Below, piece by piece: positions 49,768-61,231 of a DNA stretch of 64,000 bases; positions within the stretch are counted from its first letter, which is position 1; each line of letters starts with the position of its first letter. The stretch lies in NCBI GenBank assembly GCA_003255065.1, contig QAOA01005371.1, forward strand, positions 1 to 64,000. Direction: 5' to 3'. This stretch comes from Cercis canadensis. Taxonomy: Eukaryota > Streptophyta > Magnoliopsida > Fabales > Fabaceae. The position numbers and the translations under genes were made by a program. The notes beneath the pieces were generated by a model. It searched no databases, had not been told where the DNA came from, and was given only the letters and a program-made list of their open reading frames with translations.

Positions 49768-52700
49768 ATCTCCTACTTGAAAATTTGATTAGAACAATTA
49801 ATTTTTCACACAATCCTTTACATATTTGCCATTTTTTTTTCCTCTTTTATGTTGCTTATATTTCTGCGAGGCCAATCGAGGATCTACACCACCTAAACTT
49901 GTTAGTGTTGATCAACTTTGTTAATACATATACTAACTAGGTTGTCCTTAGTATGATTTTTTTTTTCATATCTACACTTCTATCTTCTAACACTTCTCGT
50001 ACAAAGTGATACTGGACTCCTATGTGCTTCGTTATGGAATGAAAAACTAGATTCCTTGCAATGTGCAAGGCATTCTAACTGTCACAAAACACAATTACAT
50101 GTTGTTGTTTGTGCCCAAGCTCCTCCAGTAACCTTTTAATACATATTGCTTCCTTGCAAGCATGTGTAGCCGCCATATATTATGCTTCCGTTGTAGACAA
50201 AGCAACTACACTTTTCAGTTTTGAAACCCAGCTTACAGCTCCGCCTGTAAATGTAAACACATACCCAGTAATATATTTTCTTTTATCAAGGTCACCTACA
50301 AAATCTGAATCAACATATCCTCTGACAGTGAATTCTGATCTTCCATAACATAATACAACATTTGAGGTACCCTTTATATATCTAAGGATCCTCTTAACTG
50401 TAGTCCAATGTTTTCTACCCGAATTCATCATGAATCGACTAACTACTCCCATTGCTTGTGCAATGTCTGGTCTGGTACAAATCATAGCGAATATTAAGCT
50501 TCCCACTGCTGATGCATACAGTACTCGAGACATCTCCATCCACTCCGCTTCATTGCTAGGACACATACTTGAGGATAATTTATAATTAACAGGAAGTGGG
50601 GTAGAAATTGACTTACTATCTTGCATATTGAAGCGCTGCAAGATCTTCCTTAAATAATTCTTTTAGGAAAGCCAAATCTTTCTGTTTTCCTGTCTTGGTA
50701 AATTTGCATCCCTAAAATCTTATTTGTTGGTCCCAAGTCCTTCATCTTAAACTCCCTAGCCAATTGTTTTTTCAATTCTTGGATGCGATCTTTGTTGGGG
50801 CCTACTACCAACATGTCATCCATGTACAATAGCAATATGATGAAATCACCATTTCCAAACCTTTTGTAATAAGTACAATGGTCTGCATTGAGTCTGCTAT
50901 ACCCAAGACTAATGATGAAGGAATCAAATCTCCTATACCAACACCTTGATGCCTGTTTGAGACCATATAGAGATTTGTTCAACCTGCAAATCAAGTTCTC
51001 TTTGTCTTTTTCTTCAAAACCTTCCGGTTAGAGCATATAAATTTCTTCTTCAATTTCTCCATGTAGAAATGCAGTTTTCACATTTAACTGCTCCAAGTGT
51101 AGATCAAATACATCACACATAACTAGGACTACACGAACTATTGTAAGTCGAACCACAGGTGATAATATCTCATTGAAATCAATACATTTTTTCTGAGCAT
51201 ATCCTTTTACCACCAATCTTGCAAGATAATGCTCCACTTAGTCGTTGCCATCATGTTTGATTTTGTAGACCCATTTGTTGCCGATAACATTCCTCCTTGG
51301 TGGTAGTGGCATAAGGTTTCAAGTCTTATTTTTGTGTAAAGCTTCAGTCTCCTTTTGCATTGCTATCATCCACAAAGACACATCTGAGCTATTTATAGCT
51401 TCATGGAAAGTTGAAGGCTTTCCATCCTCTATTAGAAGACAATATGCAACATTGTTCTCTGTCACATACTCTGAGTGCCAAGCTAGAGGTTTTCTCACTC
51501 GAGTTGAGCTACGAGCTTCAAAAACTCCAAGTGCCTCAGACTCGACTGGTGCTTGTTCACCATGTTGTGGTGCTTCTTTAGAAGCATCTAAATCACTTCC
51601 TGATGAATTTTTCACCTGAATGGCTGTAGTCTCTACATTCTTATTTGAAGTGTCATTATTCTCATCACTTTGTAACTTTTTTTTTCTACAAAAGTTTCTT
51701 TTCTACTGATGATTAACTTGTGGGCAGTGGAGTCCCACAGTCGATACCCTTTTACTCCATCAGCATACCCCAAGAATATACATATTATGGATTTTGAATC
51801 CAGATTTTTTCTTTCTTGGATATTGTACATAACATAGGCAGGACATCCAAAAATGTGAAGAGAAGAATAATCAGTTGGTTTGCCAATTCATATATCCATC
51901 GGTGTCTTTAATTCAATTGTTGTTGATGGAGACCGATTAATCATATAGCAACTGGTTTTGATTTCTTTGGTCCAGAAAGAATTGGGTAGTCTTGAAGTCC
52001 TCAATATGGCCCTCGTCCTTTCTGCCAAAGTTCTATTCATCTGTTCTGCTCTCCATTTTGTTGAGGCGTGTAAGTGACTGTCTGTTACCTTTTAATTTAT
52101 TCTTTCTCACAAAAAGCAAGAAATTCACCATCTTCATATTCTTTCCCATTATTTGTCCTCAGACAGTTGATCCTATTGCCGAATTCAAGCTCCACCTGCA
52201 TTTTGAAACTTTTGAAAATGAGAAATACATTTGACTTCTTCTTTATTGGGAACACCCAACATCTCCTAGAGTAATCATCAATAAATGATACAAAGTACCT
52301 TGCTCATCTTTGGGATATAACTGGTGATTCCCAAACATCAGAATGAATCAAGTCTAAGATGCATTTGCTCCTAGCAATAGATCTCCTGAACTTTAATCTA
52401 TACTAGTTACTAATAACTCAATGCTCACAAAATGGTAGATTTACCATTTGAGCCTAGGAAGCAATTTCTGAACAGCAAGTATCTTTAAGTCATGCTTCAA
52501 TATGTGGCCTAATTTTTTGTGCCACATCACCATTGATTCCTCACTTGAACTAGTTGACGCAACATATGCATCTGCCTCCCGTAGTGTTTCTCCTAAAAAC
52601 ATGTACAGATTGGTTGCGACCTTTTCTGCTTTTATCACCACAAGTGCGCCTTTGACAATTTTTAATATTCCATTATCACCTTGAATTTTGCATCCAAAAC

Positions 52701-53832
52701 CATCTAATTGTCTCCAAGACAATAGATTTTTCCGCAAGCCTTTTACATGTCGTACCTCCTTAATAATGCGAACCATACCATCAAACATTTTTATTTTAAT
52801 GGTACCAATACTTGCAATCTCCAAGGTATGATCATCCCCCATGAACACAGTTCCTCCTGAGATAGGTTCATAGTGATGGAACCATTCTCTCCTAGAGGTC
52901 ATGTGCCAGGTGGCTACTGAATCAATAAGCCACACATCAGCATACCGCTTTCTATATCAGCAAGTATTGTTGCTTCGCTGCATAGTACATCGCCATTATT
53001 TGAGGTACTCGCTACACATCTCTAAGAATTTGATGACTCAGGTGTTTTGTTGTCTCCACCCTTTTTGTTGAACCAACAATCCTTTTTTACACGCCCTTTT
53101 TTGCCACAATTGTAGATTTAAGGTTCTTCTTACTCCTAGATTTTGATCTACCATGATTTTGACTCCTACTAGAACCACGTTCTGTTGATCTTCCTCTCGT
53201 CATAGATAAGGCCTCCACTTGCTGTAAGTTTGTCAACTTGTCTTCCCTATTTTTGCGCCTATTTTCTTCTTCCAAGACAACAGCTACAATATCCTCGAAG
53301 ACTAAGTTGACTGCAAGTGCATTATTGGTCAAGTTTATAATGAGTTGATCATATGAGTCTAGTAGACTTTGAAGTAGAAGCTCCGCACATTCATTTTCAT
53401 CTACTTTATGTCCCAATGTTATGAGTTGAGAAAATAAGTATTTAGAGTGTTGATGTGTTCTGATATCGAAGTAGACTCTGACATCTGAAGAGTGTAGAGT
53501 TTCATTTTCAAGAAGATTTTGTTGTGCAACGACTTGGCTTCGTATAATTTTGTGAGAGTATCACATATCTCCTATGTTGTTTTATTCTCTGCTACACTCG
53601 ATAAAATTGAATCTGCCAACGCTAGATGCAAGTTAGCAACTGCATTCCTATCGATCTCAGACCATTTTTCATCAATGATATTAGCTGGTCTTTCTCTAAC
53701 TGTTGTTGAGCAATTTTCCTTTCTTAAAATTGCCAATATCCTCATCTTCCAAAGGGAGAAGTTACTCCCATTGAACTTCTCTATCTCATACTTTGCTGCC
53801 ATTGCTTCTAACAACCAAGACTCTGATACCAC

Positions 53833-54356
53833 TGTTAGGAAAATAAATGTGATAGAGCAAATTGTAACTAAAGTGAGATGAGAACAAAATAGGACATAAT
53901 ATTTTTAGCAATTGTGTAGAAGGATTTTACTATAATAAGGAGATTACATACAACTCTCTCTTTAATAGAAATTCACTTAAAGGTTATTCACTCTCTCAAT
54001 ACAAGAATATTTTTACAAGAACTCTCTCTCTCTTAGAGGTTATTCTCTATTTCTCATATTGAGGATTTGATGGATTTATTCAAAATGGAACTGAAGCTCT
54101 CCTTTTATAGAGCTTTAAACCGCCTCATATGGGCGGTTCCCATTAGTGTAACATCTAAGTTTCCTTCTTTTTCCTTTACTGCAGCACCACTTGGCAACTG
54201 TTGTCTGCAGCTACAGCTCACCTCAGCCATCTCATAGCCACCTACTTAGGACAGCCCAACACCATTTATTTCATTTGCAGTCATTGCTGTAATTTTTGAC
54301 TAATGTATGCTGTAATTTTTTGATTTCTTGATTGTTGTAATATTTGACAGCTAACA
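53833..54356 (-). repeat. 5' LTR of the Copia fossil
   Basis: A 524-bp partner LTR beginning TGTTAGG and ending CAGCTAACA on the plus strand. It adjoins the primer-binding site on its left side. Confidence 0.88.
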
Positions 54357-54628
54357 TATTGCTCCTCACCCTTTGAGTCACATGCCTTATATGTGCATTT
54401 GATGAATGATAATTTGTGTGCCACTTTGGTACCAGGTAAGTTTTATTTATTGTCACATGGAAAAATTGTTTGTCATGTAAACATTAAACTAACAGAGTTA
54501 TAATTTGAGGTGATCATAGGAACCCAATTAAAAAAATTTCAAACTATAAGGACCATAAAAAAAGAAAAAAAAAATTATAGGGACCTAATTTAAAATTCAC
54601 ATGTAATACATTTAAACCTACATTTTAT

Positions 54629-55582
54629 ATTATTTTGGATACAAAATATCCCTGGCCCATCTATCTAACTTTTTTCCTTAATAAAAGAAAAAAAAGAATA
54701 ATTAAAAAAAACTTAATTACAATTTTAATCTCAATTTTATGAAAATAAATATTTTTGTCTTTCTAATTCTTTTATTTTATTTTATTTTTTATATTAGGGT
54801 TCAAAGGTTTTAATATGTGTAAACTACTGAATTCTCTTACTATTAAATCATACATAATAGTTTAGTGTGTTTTTTGCTTTAATAAAAGTTAACAATTTAG
54901 TCCTCTACTAACTAAAAGCAACAATTTTGGTTCTAACATGTGTGTCGTCTACAAGTTGATAGAAATAATAATCCAATTTTTTTTTTTTTTTGAATTAAAT
55001 GGCCATTTAGTCAAAACTATCATTTTATAACTAAAAAGAATCAAAAGAACAATGGCTCCATTGGTTCGCAATGAAATCATTATATATACATAAAAGAAAG
55101 CTATTTCTCTATGAGTAAGATTATTTATAATTATTATACTTGTTCTCTCTCNTTTTTTTTTTTTCTCGCTCTCTCCCTTCTGTTTTTTCTGTTTATCTTC
55201 TCCCTTTACGGTGATCTGTGCATTGCATTAGTTTGAAATTGAAACTAGTGAAATGAAAGTCTACATTGCTTCACAATGAACATATTTTAAATTGGGTTTT
55301 GCAAGAATGCTCTCAGATTTTGGGCAGTGGATGCTGCATACGATTCAGAGTTGATGTTTAAGACATGTAGGAGTTTGACATCACAATAGCATTAGATATA
55401 ACCGCGTATGCTTTCTATTATCACTGGAAAACCAATAATTCAATGGTTCCAAACATGATATAAAATTTCTTGAACTCAACAAACACTAAAAGAACGTTAA
55501 CCAATACATTCAACCATGTCCAGTGAAAATTAGAGTACAAAAAGATCTCTTAACATAAGCAAAAACTGAAACTGCAACCTCC
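54629..55582. other. Intergenic spacer, 3' side of RPL13
   Basis: AT-rich DNA with poly(T) runs and an N at 55152. The right end is the probable RPL13 3' UTR. No element ends were recognised. Confidence 0.45.
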
Positions 55583-56930
55583 TCACTTCTTCTCTTCCTT
55601 CTCAGCCTCTGCAGCTCTCTTCAACCTTGCACCAACGTGACGTTGATTTGTCCGCTCGAGACGTATTTTGTTGTAGGCCTTGAATGATTTCATCTCTTCC
55701 GTAACTTTCACAAGCTCCACAGATGGCTTCTCACGTACAATAGGCATGTAAGGACCCTGGACTTGAGTTGCTGAAGCCAGTTCCTCTGGAGCAGAATCAC
55801 CAGCCTGGAGCAAGAAGGAGAATATTATAGCATATGCTAAGAAATTATTATGGTTTAATCAATGTACTTATATTAACTATTCTCACCTTAACTTTGCGAG
55901 CACGTCTTGGGAAGACAACTAACTTAGCCTTGTATGTCTTCAACCTCTGCACATTAGCCTGAAGACTCTCCAAAGAACGGTTCCTCCGACGATGATCAAC
56001 AGCTATCCCTATAGTTGTTGCACTTTTCTTTGATATGCCAGCTGCCTGAAATACACACAACAGGAATTAGGAAATTGAAACAGTTTAAGCAAAATCTAAG
56101 TATCAAGAGAAATAGATCACCTAAATTGAGCAACAGCAATATGCAATTGATAAAAAGATGAAGGCCATTATAAAGAGAATTGAAAGCTTGGATCAATATA
56201 GATATAGAGTTATTTAAAAAAAAAGTAAGCAATTCATTATGTCTCCAGCTTTGGACCTTAAGTGGATGGGTTTAGTGGAAGAAACATGTGCACCAGAAAC
56301 ACATAATACCATTTAAAGGATAACCATTAAACTTTGTGCCAATATAACTGTTACATTCAGTAATACATGACTAGTCTCATAGCACCTGAACCATTTCACA
56401 GTAACGACAACTAGATAAAGCAAACCAATAGAGAAAATCCACCTAGCCTAACTAAACCACAGTTCAAAGAGAAAAGAATGTCCATAAGACTCTTCCAACA
56501 TAAACTTGTTCACAAAATTTTGAAGTAACCCACCTTCAATTCTTCTAGAGAGAAGCCCCTGCCAGCCCTCACTTTCATGTTATATTTCAGAGTCTGCCCA
56601 TGAACAATAGGCCGGAGTGGTCCAGCAGTGGGCCGGGGGAAAATTTTCACAGCTTTCTTTTGTCTTGCTGGTAATAGATAACCAAAACAAAAAAAAGAAG
56701 ATTATAAAAGAGATAATCCAGTCAGTTAACCCTTGCAAAAGGTTTCTGTCACATTTCACAGAAATTCAAGAATCTGTAAGTAAAGATAGGGACCCAATGC
56801 AAAAAAAAGTAGAATTCTTACCAATTCGTCTCCGGGTTTTCCTAGCAGGTTGATTGAACCATGTTTTCACATAGTTCTGCCAGTGTTTCCGAAAGTGAGC
56901 ATTAGGGATAACATTATTGTGCTTAACCAT
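55583..56930 (-). CDS. RPL13: 60S ribosomal protein L13 (eL13)
   Basis: Four coding exons on the minus strand: 56822-56930, 56534-56667, 55887-56045 and 55583-55804, giving 207 aa in continuous phase (plant eL13 is about 206). The start [20 protein letters not shown] is the family's conserved N-terminus. Further landmarks are [85 protein letters not shown] and a Lys/Glu-rich tail EAEKEEKK. It is a component of the large ribosomal subunit. The gene has a 1-kb leader intron and site II and telo-box-like motifs upstream. No defects seen. Confidence 0.97.
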
Positions 56931-58140
56931 TTCTTATCTGCACAATTAATGGCATGAACAAAACACAACCAAATGAATAGTTAGATCACATTGTCCCATC
57001 TTTGCTTTTTTCTCAGAACTTTAAGCTTTTTAAAAAGATAAGTGGAGAGTAGAGACAGAAATGCACATTAATGAGCACTGCAAAATTATAGTGGTTATGA
57101 AAACTTCATTTTGTCCAAATAAGCATTAAACCCGCCTAAACTACGCAGAACAGAACTCCCAATGACATGTATTAACTTGTAACAAATGTCACCTTACTGC
57201 CAACAATTGTCAATGGTTTACAGGTGACAAGATACACCAATCAACTACAGCATATACCAAAAAACCACACAAAAGAAAATTCGCCTACAGAAGCTTTTCT
57301 TCCTACTATAGGCCCTAGAGTATGTCATCATGTTCCTATTAACCTGGAGTAGTGTTATTTGTACACCTGCAAATTCACACCTTCTCTACACCTGCACACA
57401 TGACATGGCATCATACTTAAAGCTTTTTCTGTACACAAATAAGATTTTATACACCTCTACACTTAGGCGTGCAAACATCATTTCTAATTAACTGGACTGA
57501 ACAATTGACAAACTAGAAACCAATTAAACACTAAAACACTATCACATCATACAACAGCACTTTCTACAGCAACTTTTAAAATGATATAAATTACCTTGCT
57601 TCTTATTCTAAATCAAATTTTATAACAAAATTAAACAAGAAAAATCAGAAAATTAATTGAAAATTAGCAAACAACGATACAATTACTTGAGCCCCAAATA
57701 TCCAAATACCTTGAAAAAAAAAAACTTGCCAAATAGAACACACTGATTCTAGAAACAATCCCATCACTATCAGAGTTCCTTAGTGCTCATTGAGAAAATG
57801 TAGGAAACCCATTCATAAGGAAAAGAAAATAATTTTGTTCTGATACAAGCTACCCAAAAACTAGAAAGAAAGAGAAAAACAAAAGGGTGTGTTTGGATTC
57901 CGAGAAAATGCGAGGTAAGAAAATGAGAAGAAACTTACGGCTATGAGCTGCCGACGATAGAGAAGAATTACCTCAGGCTCAGCGGCGAGTTACTATGAGT
58001 TAGGGCTTATCAGGGTTGAAGACAAACACGAGATACAAAACCCTATATCGGTTTCGGGTTGAACCATAGAAACGGGTCTTGGGCTTTTTATGGGAAAGGC
58101 CGAAACGCATGTGTGTAATTCTTTCTTAGGCCCAATCTTA
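56931..58140 (-). promoter_or_regulatory. RPL13 leader intron and promoter motifs
   Basis: An acceptor (GTGCAG|ATAAG, 56938-56940) and a donor (CC|GTAAGT, 57933-57938) define a leader intron of 1001 bp, common in plant ribosomal protein genes. Upstream are AAACCCTAT (58038-58046, telo-box-like), TGGGCT (58080-58085) and GGCCCA (58129-58134, site II on the minus strand). Inside the intron, 57340-57490 has weakly inverted ends (TGTTATTTGTACACC / TGATGTTTGCACGCC) and could be a small MITE. Confidence 0.55.
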
Positions 58141-59179
58141 AGTCCAGCATACTTGTTATTACTATTGAAATTGAATTTATCATTACTTATATTCAGGAAA
58201 AAAAAATAGCATTGCTTATAAATTCAATCATTTAGCTCTTTTTTAGGAATTGTTTAAAGGTTATAAAAATTAGAATAAAACACCATAAAGTGTTAAAGAG
58301 GATAAGAAAGGAGATGCTATGTGATTATTTTGTTTATATTAGTGATTATCATGTTTAAATATAAATAAAATAACTATATAATACTGAAAGGTATTTTAGT
58401 CATTTTACATGATATGAGAGGCATCTTTCCAAGCAAGTGTCTTTAGCACTTTTTAGTCTTTTCTTTTATGTTATGGAACCTAATAGAAATAAACTATCTT
58501 TTTTTCATTGAAAAAATTAGAGAAAATTAATATTCTATAGTATGAGTAAGTTTTGCAAATTCCTTGTTGGTCCACTTGAGGATTTCCAAAATACTCATCA
58601 AGTTATGTGGTTATTTTAACTAATTTTCGGTTACACTTTAATAAGCAACTAGTAATAGTATTAACTATATATTGACTAATGTGCATGATGGTCTAAAACT
58701 ATATAAATAAGCTCCTTCTTTATGTATCTATTTAGGACATCAGAAACTTTGCAAGAATTGTACCAAAAGAAAAAGAGAGGAAAATTTTCAAGAATGGTTT
58801 TTGTGTCAGTGTCAATTATAGTGGTACGTATTTGATTTGGGGATCAAGAAAAGTAGGGTAATTCCTTATACTTGGTTGTGCACTTAAGTTTCACCGTTTG
58901 CATTCTCATGAAGAATCATGTGCTTTCTCCTTTGGAATATTTTTTTTTGTAAAATTTGAGTCAAGTGGATGTCACTCATATTTATCCATTTTATTTTGTT
59001 AGAGGATAAAAATTACTTTAACTCATTTTTCTTTCTTTTAATTTACTTGTAAAACATATTAATAATTGGTCCTGGTACATTACTATGACATATACGATAT
59101 TCCATCTGTAATTGATAAAGGGAGTCAGTGAGGACCCAATTGAACTAAAATTGAGGAATTTTGGCATTCAATTATAGCT
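58141..59179. other. Intergenic spacer
   Basis: AT-rich DNA with no coding or repeat structure that I can support. Confidence 0.4.
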
Positions 59180-59190
59180 TAAATTTTATG

Positions 59191-59692
59191 GTTTAAATAT
59201 ATTGTAGGTCCATATAATTTGGATAAAATTTTAATCAGGTCCATATATATAGTTTTTTTCTCCCCTCTTTTGGACTCTTTATAGTTTGAATTTTTTTAAT
59301 TGAGTCCTTGTCGTCATCCTCGGTTATAAATCTGTTAGTTTAGTGTTGACATGACAATGTCTTGTCTATGTGTTAATAAAAGAAATTGACGTGGTGCCAA
59401 AATGACACAAAAATTGCCACCTCATTAATTTTTTTATGCATTTTTTTGAGCCAAAATTTGATGAGATGACAATTTTTGTGCCACTTTAACACTATGTCAA
59501 CTTCTTTTATTGTCACATAGACAAGTCGTTTGTTATGTTAGCACTAAACTGACGGAATTATAATTGAGGGTGATAACAGTGACCCAATTAAAAAAATTTC
59601 AAACTATAAGGATCCTAAAAGAAGAAAATAAAAACTATAGGAATCTGATTTAAAATTTGTCTAAATCATAGAGACTTGCAATACATATAAAC
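59191..59692. mobile_element. Foldback MITE, copy A
   Basis: Ends GTTTAAATATATTG (left) and the complement of GTTTATATGTATTG (right), with the halves pairing along most of 502 bp. The flanks are TAAATTTTATG (59180-59190) and TAAATTTTATT (59693-59703), an 11-bp target duplication with one mismatch. It is the most complete uninterrupted copy of the family. No ORF. Confidence 0.85.
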
Positions 59693-59703
59693 TAAATTTT
59701 ATT

Positions 59704-60635
59704 GAGGGTTGACATCTAAATTAGTATTATATTTAAGGAAAGAGTTTATTAATTTAGTAAAAAATCATCTAAGGAAAAAAATGATGCGTTCACTTTTTAT
59801 ATCAAGCTTCAAAACTTGGAAATAAAACTATAAAATTTGAAACTACGAGTGATCTAAATTAAGAAAAACTTATGCTATCAATTTCAATGAAAAAGCCAAT
59901 GAAAAACTATCATGCTATAAGTAGTCAATTGGTCAAAGACAATTTGAGGAGTAACTAGCGTCAAAAACCTATTTAATCGAAAAACTTAAGTTATTAAGAG
60001 ATGACTCAAATTATTTAACTCATATCTGAATGTGAAAATTCTTTAGTATTGAAGCGTGAAAATAAAACAGACACAATTAATCTTGTGTTGAAATTTAAGT
60101 TAACAATGAGATAGTGAGAGTGGTATAGATTGAACTCTAACCACTTAATCAAGACGATCTCATATCATATTAAAGAACCAATTGTATATTTCAAAGGTTT
60201 AGGCTATATAACAAATGGGACCACGTGCCGCCAAAATGTCTCACTCAAGCCGTTTTAATAATCACCTCTTACTACTTATATAGATAACAAAAAGTTAAGC
60301 AGCATGGCAATTGATATGCTAATAAAATAAACAAAAAAAGTTAGATGGCAATGTATTATATTTAACAGGATAATTCATATAAAATAACATGCATGTTTAT
60401 TATATTGGAGTATGACCACTCACCACCCCACGCAACCACATGACTGAATTGAGCTTAGGTGGTCATTATTTTAAGTTACATGCTTGAAAACGAAGAAGGA
60501 CCAGTACTGAATCCTTTTCATGAAACAGAAATTAATTACTAGCTAGAACATATACTTTTCAATCAAACAACAGTACGTATTTTGTGTGGCTTCTTAGCAG
60601 CACTAATGCTAGTGCTCTGCAAGGTTGAACTGAAA
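59704..60635. other. Intergenic spacer before the second Copia
   Basis: AT-rich DNA with no recognisable gene or element. Confidence 0.4.
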
Positions 60636-61231
60636 TGTTGAAATAATTTGTAAATATGTTTATAATTAATCAAGTCTCACATTAGTTAAATTAGAGTATG
60701 TAAAAGGCTTTATAAATGCAAACTAAAGTTATAAAGTAACTTTAGTTAAATGGGCACAAGTCCATTTGGCAAGCCCAAATAGCCTAGCAGGACAAAGCTC
60801 ATTAATCGATTTGACAAATATTTTAACATTGGTTTTAATATTTGGATCGGACCGGGTCAGGTCGGTTTGACCCGATTCGGATGGTGGTTAATTAAGTTAA
60901 CAGGTTCAGATGAGTAAACTCGAATAGACAATTGTGTCTGTTTCGAATAGACTGTTGTGACTATTCCGAACAAACAATTATGTCTATTCCGAATAGACAA
61001 TTATGTCTGTTAATTACTGACCAATTATATTTGTTCATTAGTGCCTTTTCAACTCTATAAAAGGGAACTCCCTAATGCATTAGAATTCACTTTTCCATTG
61101 AGAGTTTTTGAGGGCTTCGTTGTATCCTGGGGTAACTTGCTTTTATAGAGAAGCAATATTACACTCAAGACAATGTAATTGTTCACACCTCAAAGCCAAC
61201 CTAGTTAGTCTCCATTATCGTTTTTCTAACA
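60636..61231 (+). repeat. Probable 5' LTR of the second Copia (tentative)
   Basis: Starts TGTTGAAATAA and ends near TTCTAACA. It contains a cluster of near-palindromic GTCTATTCCGAATAGAC-type motifs at about 60920-61015 and a TATA-like CTCTATAAAAGGGA segment at about 61055. Boundaries are inferred from TG...CA and promoter content only. Confidence 0.5.

Larger units (their letters stand above)
49243..54356 (-). mobile_element. Ty1-copia retrotransposon fossil, Tnt1-like, two LTRs
   Basis: A full-length but decayed element in minus orientation. LTRs of about 525 bp (TGTTA...TAACA) bound it, and the flanking pentamers TATCG and TATTG are a slightly decayed target duplication. Next to the 5' LTR (right side) lies a primer-binding site of the TGGTATCAGAG type, complementary to initiator tRNA-Met. 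A short purine-rich tract precedes the other LTR. Parts in order along the minus strand: gag (about 53830-53000), protease and integrase region (about 52940-51250), reverse transcriptase (about 51240-50640) and RNase H (about 50640-50180). The coding region is broken, with roughly ten interruptions. LTRs differ at about one base in ten by eye, so it is old. Confidence 0.9.
48977..54617. mobile_element. Foldback MITE, copy C, split by a Copia element
   Basis: The left part (48977-49242) starts GTTTAAATATAATACA. The right part (54357-54617) ends with the complement of GTTTAAATGTATTAC. Both share internal phrases with the other two copies (AAAGAAGTTGAT, AACCCAATTAAAAAAATT). The outer flanks share TACATTTTA (left TTACATTTTAG, right CTACATTTTAT), the expected target duplication. 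The missing middle is where the Copia element lies. An N at 49094 with a local duplication sits in the left part. Confidence 0.8.

Noticed and set aside
50109-53881. Plus-strand open frames within the Copia fossil
   Set aside because: They are antisense shadows of gag and pol sequence on the minus strand.
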